Assembly (NCBI RefSeq): GCF_029168945.1
Contig: NC_083602.1
Span: 29,871,323 to 29,935,322 of the forward strand
DNA from: Cannabis sativa
Taxonomy: Eukaryota > Streptophyta > Magnoliopsida > Rosales > Cannabaceae
DNA length: 64,000 nucleotides
Direction: 5' to 3'
Shown here piece by piece: positions 1-12,764 of this stretch. The notes beneath the pieces were generated by a model that saw only the letters and a program-made list of their open reading frames with translations, made no database searches and was not told where the DNA came from. Each line of letters begins with the position of its first letter. Within the stretch, counting starts at the first letter, position 1. The position numbers were made by a program, and so were the translations under genes.

Positions 1-1060
1 CAAATTCAAAATTGGTTATTTTGTTAAATATTTAATTGTTTATAAATTATAAGTTAGAAAAATGATATTTTATATCATTTTACTTATTCGAAATTTATAA
101 ATAATATTTTAAATATTTAAATAACCTAGATTTTTTTTTGTAGAAATTTGAGTAATGCTTAATTTGAGATATTTTGACATATAATTAGGATAATTATTAT
201 TTGTTTATTACTTTATTCTTAAAATAATAATTGTCTAACCATATCTATTGTAAAATTGGTTTGTTTTATTATTTAAATTTTATTAAATTATAAGATAGAA
301 AATGATATTGAAAATATCTATTTGGTTATTTTTAAATCATTTATCTTATTAGATATTTAATTTAATTTGATAAAATAATTTAAATAAACCTAGATATTTA
401 AATTTTGAAAAGATATTTAAGGTTGTTTTTAACAACCCTAAATTTTCAAAATATTTGGTTAGATAAAATAATAATTTAATTATATTAATATTTTATTTTA
501 TGTTTGTTACATGGACATTGTATGTTATATATTTAATTGTTTATTCAAAAACTATTTTTAACAAACCTATTATTTATTTGATTTAAATTGCTATGATTAA
601 CTTGTTGACAGATCCAATGATCTGATTTTAATCATAGTCCAATTGTCAATAGATCATATAAATAATTTATAACGGGTAAATTTTGTATTTATTTCATTTG
701 TGTAAACCTAGAAATATGATAGGACCCATCCAAGTCAATTTGACCTGTGTGAGCCTATATGTTTGCTTTTGGGCTTAGATGCATACATGAAGCCTATTTA
801 TTTCTAGATATTTAAATGGACTAGGTTGGTAAAATGAAATATCACTTATGATAATTTTATTTAGGCTCAATTAGTATTGGGCTTATTCAATTAATAGCAA
901 TTGTTTAATGAAAGGTTAAATTCCTCTCCTTTGGGCCTTGTGTGAGAGTTAGGGGGTCATTAGTGGTGGGTACGACATACTGAACCCAACCCTCCCTCAC
1001 ATGAACAACCCTATTTGTGAAGACCCATTTGCCTTATTTAAATAATTATATTAGACTAAT
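1..1060 (+). other. Element B leader, AT-rich non-coding with blocks conserved in A and G
   Basis: No coding sequence is seen. The stretch at about 555-780 (a block around a GACAGATCCAATGATC motif, then a block with TTGACCTGTGTGAGCC) and the stretch at about 900-1020 reappear on the opposite strand in element A near 11270-11700 and in element G near 51170-51600. These blocks are better conserved than the AT-rich sequence between them. They lie about 1.5-2 kb downstream of the 5' LTR in element orientation. Confidence 0.7.
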
Positions 1061-1271
1061 TATACTAGTTTAACCTAATTAAAATTGAATTAGCAACATA
1101 ATTAATTTTAAAATAAATGAAATTAATTTTAAAATAAATGAAATTAATTTTTTTATTGGATTATTTTAAAATTAATTTAGATAAATACACTTAATTTAAT
1201 GAAATATTCTAGATAGTGATTTCTAGTAACTAATTTATATTTTCTAATATTTAATTAAATAGAAAAATATA

Positions 1272-2235
1272 TTTAAGTTGAAAATTAATTTGTTAATTAA
1301 TTTTAGACCAACTTAAATTAAGATATTTTTCTTAGAACTTAAATAGAATTAATAATTAAGTTGATTTTATTCACGATACTTAATTATTTGTTTCTATTTC
1401 AAGAAATTTAATTAAATAGAAAATATATTTAAGTTGAAAATTAATTTATTAATTAATTTTGGACCAACTTAAATTAGATTATTTTTCTTAAATATTAGAT
1501 TACAATTAATAATTAAGTTGATTTTATTTAAGATACTTAATTATTTCTATTTTAATGAATTTAATTAAATATAAAATTATATTTAAGTTGGAAATTTTTT
1601 AATTTCAGATCAACTTAAATTAGAATAATTTTTAGAATATATTTTAATTTATTTTAATAATCATTTTCGCACCTAATTTTGAATTGTATTTATTTATTTT
1701 AAATGCAGATATTTCGAAATTTTTAAATTTTGAAAATTAGATTAAAGTTGAAAATTAATTTATTAATTAATTTTAGATCAACTTAAATCAAGTAATTTTA
1801 ATTTATGATTTAATTAAAATAAATAGACTAAAATGTATTTTTTTTAATTAGAAAATTAGTAATTAGTTTATGAATTATCTAGATAGATATTTTCTAGGTA
1901 GGCTTTTTGGTATTTTTTTTTAGATATATTTAATTAAATAAGAAAATTAATATTTAAGTTGATTTGTTCAAGATACTTAAATATTTGATATTTTTCTTAA
2001 GAGATTTAATTAAATAGGAAAATTTTATTTATGTTTAAAATTAATTTATTTAATTTTAGAGCAACATAAATTAGAATAATTTTTCCAGTTTTATTTTATT
2101 TTATTTTAATATAATAATTTCGAAAATGTATTGTTTTTTTATAATACATTAGATTTTGAATTCTGTCATATATATTTATAGAAATTAAATTTGAGTTGAA
2201 AATTAATTATTTAATTAATTTTAGACCAACTTAAA
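1272..2235 (+). repeat. Array of diverged AT-rich hairpin repeats in element B leader
   Basis: Copies of an inverted repeat of about 45 bp start near 1272, 1428, 1582, 1742, 2026 and 2191, giving a period of about 155 bp (one weak or missing position near 1885). Each copy has arms of the type TTTAAGTTG ... CAACTTAAA enclosing a second AT-rich arm pair, AAAATTAATT ... AATTAATTTT. Shorter palindromes, TAATTAAGTTG ... CTTAATTA, lie between them. The same organisation appears on the opposite strand in elements A and G. Confidence 0.75.
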
Positions 2236-2691
2236 TTAAGTAATTTTCATAATATTTATTGGAAAATTTAATCTAAGGATAGAAAATAATTTATTTTTAT
2301 TTTTCAGATCTTCTTAAGGTATAATTTTATAAATATTAAATTTATATTTATATTTAGAGTTATCTAAATTAGTAATTTTAATTAAATAAATATATGTTAA
2401 AATAAATAGAATAAAATAAGTATCAAAAGAAAGTACAACTCTTTAAAATAATGAGCTTTAGTTATAAGGATATTTGATCTCCATTGTTTGTCATACATGG
2501 TTAATTTGTATTCAATATAACCTCGAGATGCTAGACGTCGTCCCTCTAATGGATGGTTATTCGTTGAAGCATTTAACACCGTAACGATCTCGAAAGATAA
2601 GTATTTTGTAAGTTTTCGTCTCTATTAGACTACTTAGAGATAAATTTACGAAGTATGAAACAATAGTGGAAGCTCATAAAATAAGAATAAC

Positions 2692-3028
2692 CTTGACTCT
2701 CGCCTACCGGGACAACATTAGATTCTTATTTTGATCGAATAAAAGGTTGCTAGAATGATGTCCATTTTAGATGAGCTAACAACTCTATTCAATGAATGAT
2801 TACTTTGACTCTTGCCTACCGGGACACTGTATCAGTTTGTTAGAAACCTTGGATATTATTTAAGATATGATAGTTTGTATTTTCACATGTCTTTGTTATT
2901 TGCTAAATGCTATGATAATTTCTGAATTGTGTGTGAATTTATATTGAACTATGTTGTTTTCTGTTATTAATTGTAGTTGTAAATTTCGTGTAAAATAACA
3001 ATAACTTTGACTCTCACCTACCGAGACA
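2692..3028 (+). repeat. Three copies of a conserved motif of about 24 nt
   Basis: The motif TTGACTCTCGCCTACCGGGA occurs at 2693, with variants at 2804 and 3007 in the same orientation. It stands out as GC-richer than its surroundings. The reverse complement occurs three times in element A (about 9256-9283, 9645-9668, 9767-9782) and three times in element G (about 49148-49175, 49535-49560, 49648-49672). No coding frame explains it. Confidence 0.75.
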
Positions 3029-3539
3029 TTGTTGGATTCTTTTTTAAATCGAAATTATCCTAATTTTTCCTCTTAGCATATTCATTTCGAATTTGCTTAC
3101 ATAGTATATCATTGGATGAATGGTTTAAAAATCATCTCCTTATGATGTCACTCTAATTTCTCTTATGAAATTGAATGGCGCATATTACTATATTTCCAAC
3201 ATTCTATCCCAAAATGATATAAATCCTCGATCTTAGAATCTCCTACTTGTATATGCTTACTTTAGACAAATTAAACTTAGAGTTAGAATAGTAGTGGTGG
3301 TCCAAGCTAGAATAAAACTCATTGTATATTTGGTATAAATTTAAGTCTTTGACTTTAAAATTTTAGATTCCAAATAGAAATTTCAGTTTCCTAGAATACA
3401 TTGGACATTACAGTATGACTTTCACAAGTTTTTTTTAATATCCATTTTCTATCAATGGATCCAAACTGTATGTTTATGTATGGAATATGAGTTTAGTATT
3501 CTGTGACCAGGATCCACTTGGACTATTCTAAGAACTCTT

Positions 3540-4918
3540 TATTGTAACTAGACCTAAGTCATCAAAAGACCACAACCACATTCTTATATATCTATGGCAT
3601 TTGCATCTTGTTCATAGTGGTTTTGACAAGATCATTCTCTGCAAAGAGTCAATATGCCTATATCCACTTGAAAGTAAGATCATCTATATTCAAAAATGGA
3701 TGTACATTCAGGGGTGGATACGATTTTTCATTATATTCTTAAGACGATCACTCTAGATTTTACCTTATGCAAAGAAATTTGAAATGTTTGAGAAATTTCA
3801 TGAATTTTTAGCAATGTTGGAAAACCATTAAGGTAAGTGGTTGACGATCTTGCAAACTGATAGGGTGGAGAAATATTTGGATATGTAGTTCAAAGATCAT
3901 TAAGTTGAATTTTGAATTGTATTCAAACTTACCTCCCCAGAAATTTGATTTGCATATTGACGATATTATAAGGTCTATGATTAGTTACTAGCAGTTGCCT
4001 AAGTCCTTCTAGGGATATACCCTAGTGATAGGAAAATTTCAGAGTGATGGAATGGTTATGTACTTAGTGTAAACCATTACTAGAATCATGGATGTCCTGG
4101 TCGATACCTTAAGAAAAGCTAGAACTGTTAACCAAGGTTTGCATGTTTGATAGCTATTCTAAGTGATTAGGGGTGGACCATCCTATTGTCATTAAGATAA
4201 GAAAGTGTTTGTTTCAACAAATACTACTTTTCTAAGAAAATGACTAATTCTGAAAAGAAAGTAGCAAAGTAGAGGAGATATTTTTTTCTTGATTCCAAAA
4301 GTGTTCTATCATCTTATTTGAAATAAGATGGTCCCACTGCCTCTGTTGTCTTGACACAATCGAAGAGGACAATACCATTTAGATTCTTAGACAGATAGTC
4401 ACGGTACCTCATTGTAGTGGGAGGGTTTCAAGGAACTCATCATGTTATGATTTGGGAGACACTTGTGACAAAAATCCATTGTTAGTTTAAACGAGTAATG
4501 TATAGTCAAAATAAGGAACTAAGAGGTAAAGCCAAGAGAACTATGGTTAAAACCATCCATATGGAGTAACCAAAAGTTTTCTATTACAAGGACAAGAAAG
4601 GAAATTTTAAAAATAAGTCTATTCAATGGACTTAACAAAACTTCCTGTTCCTAGAATTATAGGTTTGCGTTTATCTAAACCTATGGCTTGTGGTATACCT
4701 GGTTAATTAATTACTCTAGTGCTAACAACTTACTTTAGTAAGATGCTGGAGCGATTTTCTTATGGCAATCTATAGAAGCTTCTCGACTTCTAGACATAGA
4801 TTTCATTTATCTAAGGAGAAGTTTCATCTATTCCAGAAACGATAAAGGCCAAAGAAAGAGTTCCTTAGGATCAACAGTAAGAGGTCTCAGATATGCTTTA
4901 TTATGCATTAGACCAGAC
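3540..4918 (+). pseudogene. Decayed copia integrase and integrase-RT linker of element B
   Basis: Short frames resemble copia pol but are broken by many stops and frameshifts. Around 3596-3660 there is a GAG-preintegrase-like stretch (HLVHSGFDKI). Around 3780-3860 is a piece like the integrase core. At 4330-4460 is the integrase-RT linker (DDPTASVV with a nearby RYL). The last 100 bases align to the RT/RNase H boundary. The polymerase blocks with the YVDD motif are not recognisable, so most of RT seems to have been lost before the family spread. The same remnants occur in A and G, which is the main support for the call. Confidence 0.55.
4914..4918. repeat. Target-site duplication of element A, left copy (CAGAC)
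   Basis: CAGAC at 4914-4918 pairs with TAGAC at 15050-15054 (4 of 5 identical). With A and one copy removed, the flanks join into the sequence expected from the homologous region of A itself. Confidence 0.8.
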
Positions 4919-6803
4919 TGTTGGAAATAGTTTACCAGGATCTAGATTTACTAATAAGTATGTTTCATTAACATCCTAATATGACTTCTAAAACAATGAA
5001 ATAAACACATAAGAGTTTAAGAAAACCTTACATTGGGTGCAGTAGAATATAATGACTCCTTCCGTTCAGATCTCTAGCCCTTGATTCCATACTGTAGTAG
5101 AGCATCACCAAGATCTGAACCTGGATCTCTTTCTCTCCTTCCTTTGATGCTGAATCTCCTTCTTGTTGTTTGGAATTCTCCTACAGTCTTACACACTATG
5201 ATTGAGATACCACTTGATGTGTGTGGGCACTCACTCATTAACTCAAGGTTCGAAATTGAAGAGGAAAAGAAGAGAGAAGGGAAGTGGCGGCTATGTATAG
5301 AATAGGAGGCTTAACTTTCATCTGACAGAGTTCACAAAAGTTAAGTGTGAATGAGAGCCATCACTATCTATTTATAGGTAACCACCTAGGTTTAAGTTAG
5401 AATTATTTGGCATTAAAATAATAATAAAATAAATGGTAAAATACACTAAGTGTGGCCGGCCATGGATTGTGGATTGGGCCCACTTTGCAATTTTACCATT
5501 TTGTCATTTTTCCATCCCATTTTTTTCAAAAATGCCAATTTTTAAATTCAACCATTTAAATGCCAATTCTAATTATTTAATAACTAAAAATTAATTATTA
5601 AATAATATTGTCATTTAATATATTTATTAATTAGACATATAAAGTCCCTTAATTAATAAATAAACCTAGAATCTCTTTTCTTTACAATTTTGCCCTTGCT
5701 TAGTGAAAATTCATAAACTAGAAATAGTCTAACTTTAGAATTATAATTGATTAATTAAAATCAATTAACTGAGTCTTACAAGCAGTATGGTCTCAACTAG
5801 TATGGGGACCATGGGTCAATATATCCGAGCTTCCAATAAGCAGATCAAGAATTTATATCTTAAATTCACTGACTTATTAATTTTTTCGTTGAATCCACGC
5901 ATAGAACTTAGAATCGCACTCTCAGTATATAGAACGCTCTATATGTTCCACGATATAGATACGTCATTAGTTATCCATTGTTATAATCCTAATGTGATGA
6001 ATGACCCTCTAATAGATGATCTACATTGAAAAGGCACTAAGTTACCGTTACACCTTCAATGTATTTTATCCTTAAAACACTTAGCTCCGTATAAATGATA
6101 TTTCAGCAAAGTGAAATGAGATCTCCACCATTTATCTCTGTTTAGCCAAGCTCGAAGGATATCATCGTTTCACTTCTAAATTCCTATAGAAGTTATAGAT
6201 TCCATATTTATGGTAGCGCTCCCACTCAATTATACTATCATGTTCCCAAAATGTACGTATCACCCTGACCCAAAAGTAGGTTTAACTAACAAATCAAAGA
6301 ACATGTATAGTACTCTTGAGATCGAACCTAACCATATCAAGATTAAGATCATTTGATCTAGGATCAACAGGTGATAATGAATTGAATAGATATTACGGTA
6401 AATTTTAACAAATCTAATCATAGTTCAATATCGACCCCTTCCGATGTATACTCCATACATCTGATGCTGGTAAACTTTGCCAATGTCCTGGAAAGGACAT
6501 AACACTTATCCAAGGTGTAAGAATACCTATCGTTGATTATCATGTCAGTCTAAATCCAGTGAACTGACAAATCAGGGAATAAACTTTCGAACATATAATC
6601 AAGATTATATTCCACTGTGCTGACAACACTATAATCATTAACAAATTCATATGTTCTGGACTTAAATAGAATTCATACATTATGTAAATAATCATGAAAT
6701 AAATCATGTGAACCATGCAACATTAAATGTTATTTCTGATCTTTATTAATAAGTAAATCTGATTATATTGAAATGAGTTTTATTTAGGGTATAAAACCCA
6801 ACA
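4919..6803 (-). repeat. 3' LTR of element A
   Basis: 1885 bp, bounded by TGTTGGAAAT and AAACCCAACA on the + strand. It aligns along its length to 13172-15049, 44953-46811, 53115-54975, 39636-41529 and, in reverse orientation, to 15683-17545. A TATA-like box CCTATAAATAG reads on the minus strand at about 5367-5378. Confidence 0.92.
5367..5378 (-). promoter_or_regulatory. TATA-like box in the LTR of element A
   Basis: CCTATAAATAG on the minus strand, in the direction of element transcription. The same box sits at the matching position of every LTR of this family in the window (about 13621, 40092, 45368, 53532; TATAAAA at 17114 on + in B). Confidence 0.55.
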
Positions 6804-6816
6804 AACTCCCACTTGC
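6804..6816 (-). other. Polypurine tract of element A
   Basis: On the minus strand AAGTGGGAGTT directly precedes the 3' LTR start TGTTGGG. The same tract precedes the 3' LTR of B (15672-15682), and a close variant that of G (46812-46824). It primes plus-strand DNA synthesis in LTR elements and fixes the orientation. Confidence 0.8.
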
Positions 6817-7500
6817 ACTAATATAAAACAAAATGTGCATTTCAAATAATCTCAATACCTTGATATACAAATCAAGTGTAGTAGTAGTAAACTCCTCGTA
6901 ATAGGATCTGACAGGTTGAAATAACCACAACCTTTCCTCCACCATTACTTTTCCTTAATCACAAAACCATTGATAATGTGAAATTCCTCTCTATATGTCT
7001 ACTCTCTTGGGATACTGGATTCTATACTTTCGGCAACTACTTTTGGTTAATCAGGAAATAACACTAGTAGTTAAGACAAGTTGGAACGGTACCACAAATG
7101 TATAGAACTTTCCTTAGACTGAATAAGTACCTTTCCTACAACTTTAACATTCAGTCTCTCTCTGGTAGACCAAGAGACTTCATATAGGTTTTTACACTTC
7201 TCCAAAATCACTACTCCACCCCAAGAGTAATCACCATCTTATCAGCAGACTTTCTAGCACAAAGGCAAGTCTAGAAATCTGATGTGGTGTAGTCTAAGAG
7301 TTTTAAACACACCCTTATCGATTAACATATAGTTCCTCTTCTTAATCTTAAGATTTACTTGATTGTCTTCCAATGTTCCTCTCCTGGATTAATTTGATAC
7401 CTACTCATTACTCCCACTCAACACCAGGTGTTTGGTCTAAGGCATCCTAAAGCATATCTGAGACCTCTCACTGTTGATTTAAGAAATTTTTTCATGACTT
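6817..7500 (-). pseudogene. Decayed copia RNase H region of element A
   Basis: Read on the minus strand, the stretch ending at the polypurine tract shows recognisable pieces of the copia RNase H end in shifting frames. There is a segment like SRYQINPGEEHWK near 7400, and a segment REEFHIINGFVIKE near 6960 that matches the usual H-I-E/Y-H-x-I-R-x-x-V portion close to the pol C-terminus. Stops and frameshifts are frequent, so no product is expected. The matching sequence is in B (15060-15660) and G (46830-47500), with many of the same lesions. Confidence 0.55.
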
Positions 7501-7796
7501 TATCTTTTATGGAATAGTTGAGACTTTTCCTTAGATAAATAAAATCTATGCCTAGAATTTGAGAAGCTTCTATAGATTGCCATTAGAAAGAAAATGCTTC
7601 AGCATCTTACTAAAGTAAGTTGCTTGCATTAGAGTAAGTAATTACCAGGTATACCATAAGCCATAGGTTTAGATAAACTCAAACCTATAATACTAGGAAC
7701 AGGAAGTTTTGTTAAGTCCATTAAATAGACTTATTAATAGAAATTTCCTTTTATGTCCTTGTAATAGAAAACTTTAGGTTATTCCATGTGAATGGA

Positions 7797-8760
7797 TCAA
7801 ACCATAGTTCTATTGGCTTTTCTTCTTAGTTTCTTATCTTGACAATCCATTACTTGTTTAAAATCACAATGGATTTTAATCTTAAAATCACAATGGATTT
7901 TAATCACTAGTGTCTTCCAAGTCATAAGAAGTGAAGTTCCTTGAAACTCTCCCACTACGACAAGGTACCGTGAATTATGTCTAAGAAAACTAAATGGTAT
8001 TAACCTCTTCGGTTGTGACAAGACAACAGAGGCAGTGGGATCATCATATGTCAAATAAGATGATAGAACACTTTTGGAATCAAGAAATAAATATCTCCTT
8101 TATTTGCTACTTTATTTTCAGACTTAGTCACCTTCTTAGAAAAGTAGTATTTGTTTAAACAAACACTTTCTTATCTATTGACTATGGGATGTTCCACCCC
8201 TAATCACTTAGAATAGCTAACAAACATGCAAACCATGGTTAACAGTTCTAGCTTTTCTTAAGAATTTGATTACGTCATCCATGAATATAGTAATGATTTA
8301 CATTAAGTATACAACCATTACATCATTCTGAAATTGTATTACCATAGAAGGACTTAGGCAACGACTAGTAATTAATCATCAATATGCAAATCAAAATTTT
8401 TGGGGAGGTAAGTTTGGATATAACTCAAAAATCAATTTAATGATCTTTGAACTGCATATCTACTAACTATTTCTCCACCCCTATCAGTTCGCAAGATCTT
8501 TAACCACTTACCCTAATGGTTTTTCACCAGTGCTTGAAATCATGAAATTTTTCAAACATTTCAAATTTCTTTTGCAAAAGGTAAAATCTAGAGTGATCTT
8601 TTTAAGAATACAACGAAAAACTCATATCCACCCCTGAATGTACATCCATCTGCGAATGAGATGAACTACTTTCAGTGGATATAGGCATATTAACTCTTTG
8701 CAGAGATTGATCTTGTCAAAACCACTATGAACAAGATACAAATGCCATAGATTAAAAAAA
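7797..8760 (-). pseudogene. Decayed copia integrase and integrase-RT linker of element A
   Basis: On the minus strand an open stretch at 7797-8054 begins DDPTASVVLSQPKR and continues through SRYLVVVGEF, a worn version of the serine/arginine-rich linker between integrase and RT in copia elements. It contains a short internal duplication (around 7860-7905, two copies of a block encoding KIHCDFK). Upstream, 8330-8760 matches the integrase remnant of B. The corresponding open stretch in G (47880-48110) has nearly the same peptide. I do not expect a functional protein. Confidence 0.5.
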
Positions 8761-9255
8761 TGTGGTTGTGTCTTTTTGATGACTTAGGTTTAGTTACATC
8801 AAAGATTTCTTAGAATAGTGCAAGTGGATCCTGGTCACAGAATACTAAACTCATATAACATACAGTTTGAATCCATTGATAGAAAATGGTTATTAAACAC
8901 TTGTGAAAGTGAAACTGTATTATATTAAAAAATTATTTAGAATCTAAAATTTAAAGTCAAAGACTTTTATACCAAATATACATGAGTAATTCTTTCTTGG
9001 ACCACCACTACTAATTTTAACTTTAAGTCAGATTTGCCCATACAAGTAGGAGATTTATAAGATAGAGGATTTATATCATTTTGAGATAGAATTTCGGGAA
9101 TATAATCATATGCGTCATTTAATTTCTTAAGAGAAAATATAGAATGACATGAAATGATTTATAGACCATTCATCCAATGATATGTTATTAAGCTAATTCG
9201 AAATGAATAAGCTAAGATGAATTAGGATAATTTTGTTGTTTTAAATAAGAATCCA

Positions 9256-9782
9256 ACGATGATTCGATTAACGAGAGTCAAAGTAATCTTATTTATACAA
9301 TCTTCTTGTTTCATATTGTAAAATACTAGTCTAAGGTGTCATCAATTGATGAACAGCTTGATGTTGCATATACAATATTTATATTTCTAGATCTAACACT
9401 ATTATGTATGTCTAATGGTGAAAATCCATTAGGAATTTATCTCATTAGAAAAACAAACCAAGTTAGACCAACAATGAAGATTCGAAATTAAACTACAATT
9501 TAATAACAGAAAATAACATGGTTCAATATAAATTCATACGCAATTCAGAAATTATTAAACATATAGCAAGTAGGAATGACAAGTGAAAATACTAAAATAT
9601 ACAATCCTAAATAATTTCCAAGGTTTTCAACAAACTGATATCAGTGTCCCGTTTAGGCGAGAGTCAAAGCTACCATCTATTGAATAGAGTTGTCAGCTCA
9701 TCTAAAATAATAAATATTCTAGCAACCTTTTACTCGATCAAGATTAGAATCCAGCGTTGTCCCGTTTAGGCGAGAGTCAAGG
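9256..9782 (-). repeat. Three copies of the conserved ~24-nt motif in element A
   Basis: Copies lie at about 9256-9283, 9645-9668 and 9767-9782 with core GAGAGTCAA on the + strand, reverse complement of the motif described in B at 2692-3028. Two copies carry the CCCGTTTAGGCGAGAGTC form; the third is worn. Confidence 0.75.
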
Positions 9783-10189
9783 CTATTCTATCTTATGAGC
9801 TTCCACCATTGTTTCATATTTTGTAAGTCAAATACAGTCGCCACCATTAGGGTGATTAATACCATATAAAACACTTACAAATATACTTATTTTTTGAGAT
9901 TAAACGGTGCTAACTTGCTAATGAACGTTCCTCCATTAGGGAGGATTACTCACTAAAACAAAAGCTATGTAAATCCAACAATGGAGATCGAATGTCCTAA
10001 TAATAAAGCTCATTATTTAAAGTGTATTTTCTTCTAATATTTATTTTAATCAGTTTATTTTAAATATATATTTATTAATTAAAATTTCCAATTTAGAATG
10101 AAAAATTCTAAATATAAATTTTACTTAGATGGATATGAAAATAACATGAATTATTTCCATCTTAGTAATAATTTCCAATAAATATTTTG

Positions 10190-11060
10190 AAAAATATTCA
10201 ATTTAAGTTGTTTCAAAATTAATTTAAATTAATTTACAACTCAAATTTAATTTTCTATAAATATATATTGCATTTCGAAAAATTGAAGTATTTAAGAATA
10301 CTATTTTCGAAAAAATGATTTAAAATAAAATAAAAATAAATCTTGGAAAAAATTATTCTAATTTAATGTTGGCCCAAAATTAATTAATAAAATTAATTTA
10401 CAATAAAAAATATAATTTTCCTATTTAATTAAATATATAAGAAAAATTTCAAATATTTAAGTATCATGATGAAAATCAACTTAAATATTAATTTTCTATT
10501 TAATTAAATACACTAGAAAATACTTCAAGCAAAATAGATAATATCTATCTAGACTTTCATTGACTAATTAATTCATTTGCTAATTAAATATATTTTGCTT
10601 CATTTATTTTAATTAATCATTAAATGAAAAAATCATTGATTTAAGTTGGTCCAAAATTAAAATAAATAATTTTCAAATTTAATCTATTTTTCAAATAAAA
10701 TTTGAAATTTCTGCATTTAAGAAATGTAATTTCGAAATTGTAAGAAAAAGATTAATAAAATAAAATAAATATATTTTAAAAATTATTCAAAATTTAAGTT
10801 ATTCTGAAATAAGATTTCAAACTTAAAATAATTTTCAATTTTAATTAAATAACATGAAAATAATAATATTTAAGTATCATTATGAAAATCAACTTAGATA
10901 TTTTAATTTTCAATTTAATTAAATGTATTAAGTTCAAGAAATAAATAATTAAGTATAGAGGAGACTTAATTATTAATTCTAGTTTAATACTAGGAAAAAT
11001 ATACTTAAATTAGATTGTACCAAAATTAATTATTAAACAATTAATTTCACAATCTATGAT
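10190..11060 (-). repeat. Hairpin repeat array in element A leader
   Basis: This is the reverse-complement counterpart of the array at 1272-2235, made of AT-rich inverted repeats such as the one around 10203-10245 (AAGTTG ... CAACT arms around AATTAATTTaaATTAATTT). It is non-coding, and spacing is again of the order of 150 bp. Confidence 0.7.
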
Positions 11061-12743
11061 ATTTTCCTAATTAAATATTAAAAATAACTAGTTCTAGAAA
11101 TAACTATCTAGAATAATTTTATTTACTAAGTGTTTTTCTAAAATTAACTTTAAAGTATTAAATGAAAAATTAAATTTCATATATTTTAAAAGTTAATTAT
11201 GTTGCGAATTCAATTTTAATTAGGTTAGACTAAAATAATTAACCTAATACAATTATTTAAATAAGGCAAATGAGCCTTCACAATTGGGGTAGTTCATGTG
11301 AGGGGGAGCTGGGTTCAGTATGTCGTACCTACTTCTATTGGCCCCCAACTCTCACACAAGGCCCAAAAGAGAGGAATTTAACTTTTAAATAAACAATTGT
11401 TATTCATTGAATAAGCCCAAATCTAATTGGGCCTAAATAAATTTACTTATGTCAAAATTTATTTTAGCAACCTAGTCCATTTACTTAGTAAAACTTAAAT
11501 GGGCTTCCTATATGCATCTAAGCCCAATAGCAAACATATAGGCTCACACAGGTCAAATGATTTGGATGGGCCCTATCATGTTACTAGGTTTACACAGATG
11601 AAAGAAATTGCAAAAATTTACCTGTTACAAATTATTTATAAGATCTATTGACAATTGGACTATGATTAAAATCAGATCATTGGATCTGTCAACGAGTTAA
11701 TCATAACAATTTAGATCAAATAAATAATAGGTTTGTAATTTTTTTTTGAATACATAATAATATAATCAAACAATACAAACAATAATAACTAATCTGGAAT
11801 ATCTGGAAAGTAAGCTAAAATATCTCAATTTTAAAATTTAAAATAAAATTAAATTTTAAAATAAATATCTTAACTAGAATTCAAATTTAGGTTGTTAGAG
11901 AATATTTGAAAAAATTCAAAATTCAACAAACTCCTAAATTTCTTAAATTATAACAAAAAAATCAAAAATATCTAACCAATTTTTCAAATATCAAGTTTAT
12001 TCAAAATTTAAATTTATTTAAAATTTCTAATAAGATAATATAATAAAATATCTTGAATTTTAAATTTAGATATTTCATTATTATATTCTGAGTCTTATAA
12101 TTAATAAATTTAAATATTAGATAAATAAACTAATTGAAAAATAAGATATTTTATATGGTTAGAATATTTAAAAAAAAATAATAAGTTTGAAAAATTTATG
12201 GTTTGAAACCCTAAAATATCTATTCAAACTAAACTAACCAATTTTTCAAATCTTCATGTTATTTTTGCCAAAATATAATTTTAATAAAAAAAATTTCTAA
12301 TAAGATAAAATGTTAAACCTAACATATTTCTAATCTTATAATTTTAATTAATAAAATATATTTTGAAAATAACAAATTTGAAAAAGATATGATATGTTTA
12401 GCAAATTTTGAAATTAGTACAAGATTATTTTTAAAAGATAATATTTTAATATCAAAGTAAGATCATTTAAAAATTAATAAAAAAATAATATCTGATCTTA
12501 TAATGAAAATAAATAAAATAATCTAAAATTTCAAAATTAACCATAAGGCTCCTTTGTGAGAAATCAAATTTTCAAAATTCAAAGCCTACTAATATGAGAA
12601 ACTAATTTTAATTAATTAAAAAATTAATAAAAATTAATTTTATTCTGACAATTAGATTTTTAATTGAAAATTTAGATTCTACACAAAATTATACCAAAAA
12701 TTGGCTTTTGTTTCAATGAAAAACGATTTTTGAATCAAAAGTT
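11061..12743 (-). other. Element A leader, non-coding
   Basis: AT-rich sequence. At about 11270-11700 it contains the blocks shared with B (555-1020) and G (51170-51600). From 11700 to 12740 it is low-complexity AT-rich with no gene that I can support. Confidence 0.6.
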
Positions 12744-12764
12744 ATGAAGAAAACAAGTTTGAGG

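Noticed and set aside
1272..2235. Possible CRISPR-like or satellite array
   Set aside because: The units are diverged, AT-rich hairpins with 110-bp non-unique spacers in a plant retroelement, and the same array recurs in A and G as part of the element.
5081..5305. Open frame of 74 codons, with an 87-codon counterpart at 13334-13597
   Set aside because: Both lie antisense in LTRs of the same family and are shared only because the LTRs are copies. No domain, and the frame is broken in other copies (45100 region, 40000 region).
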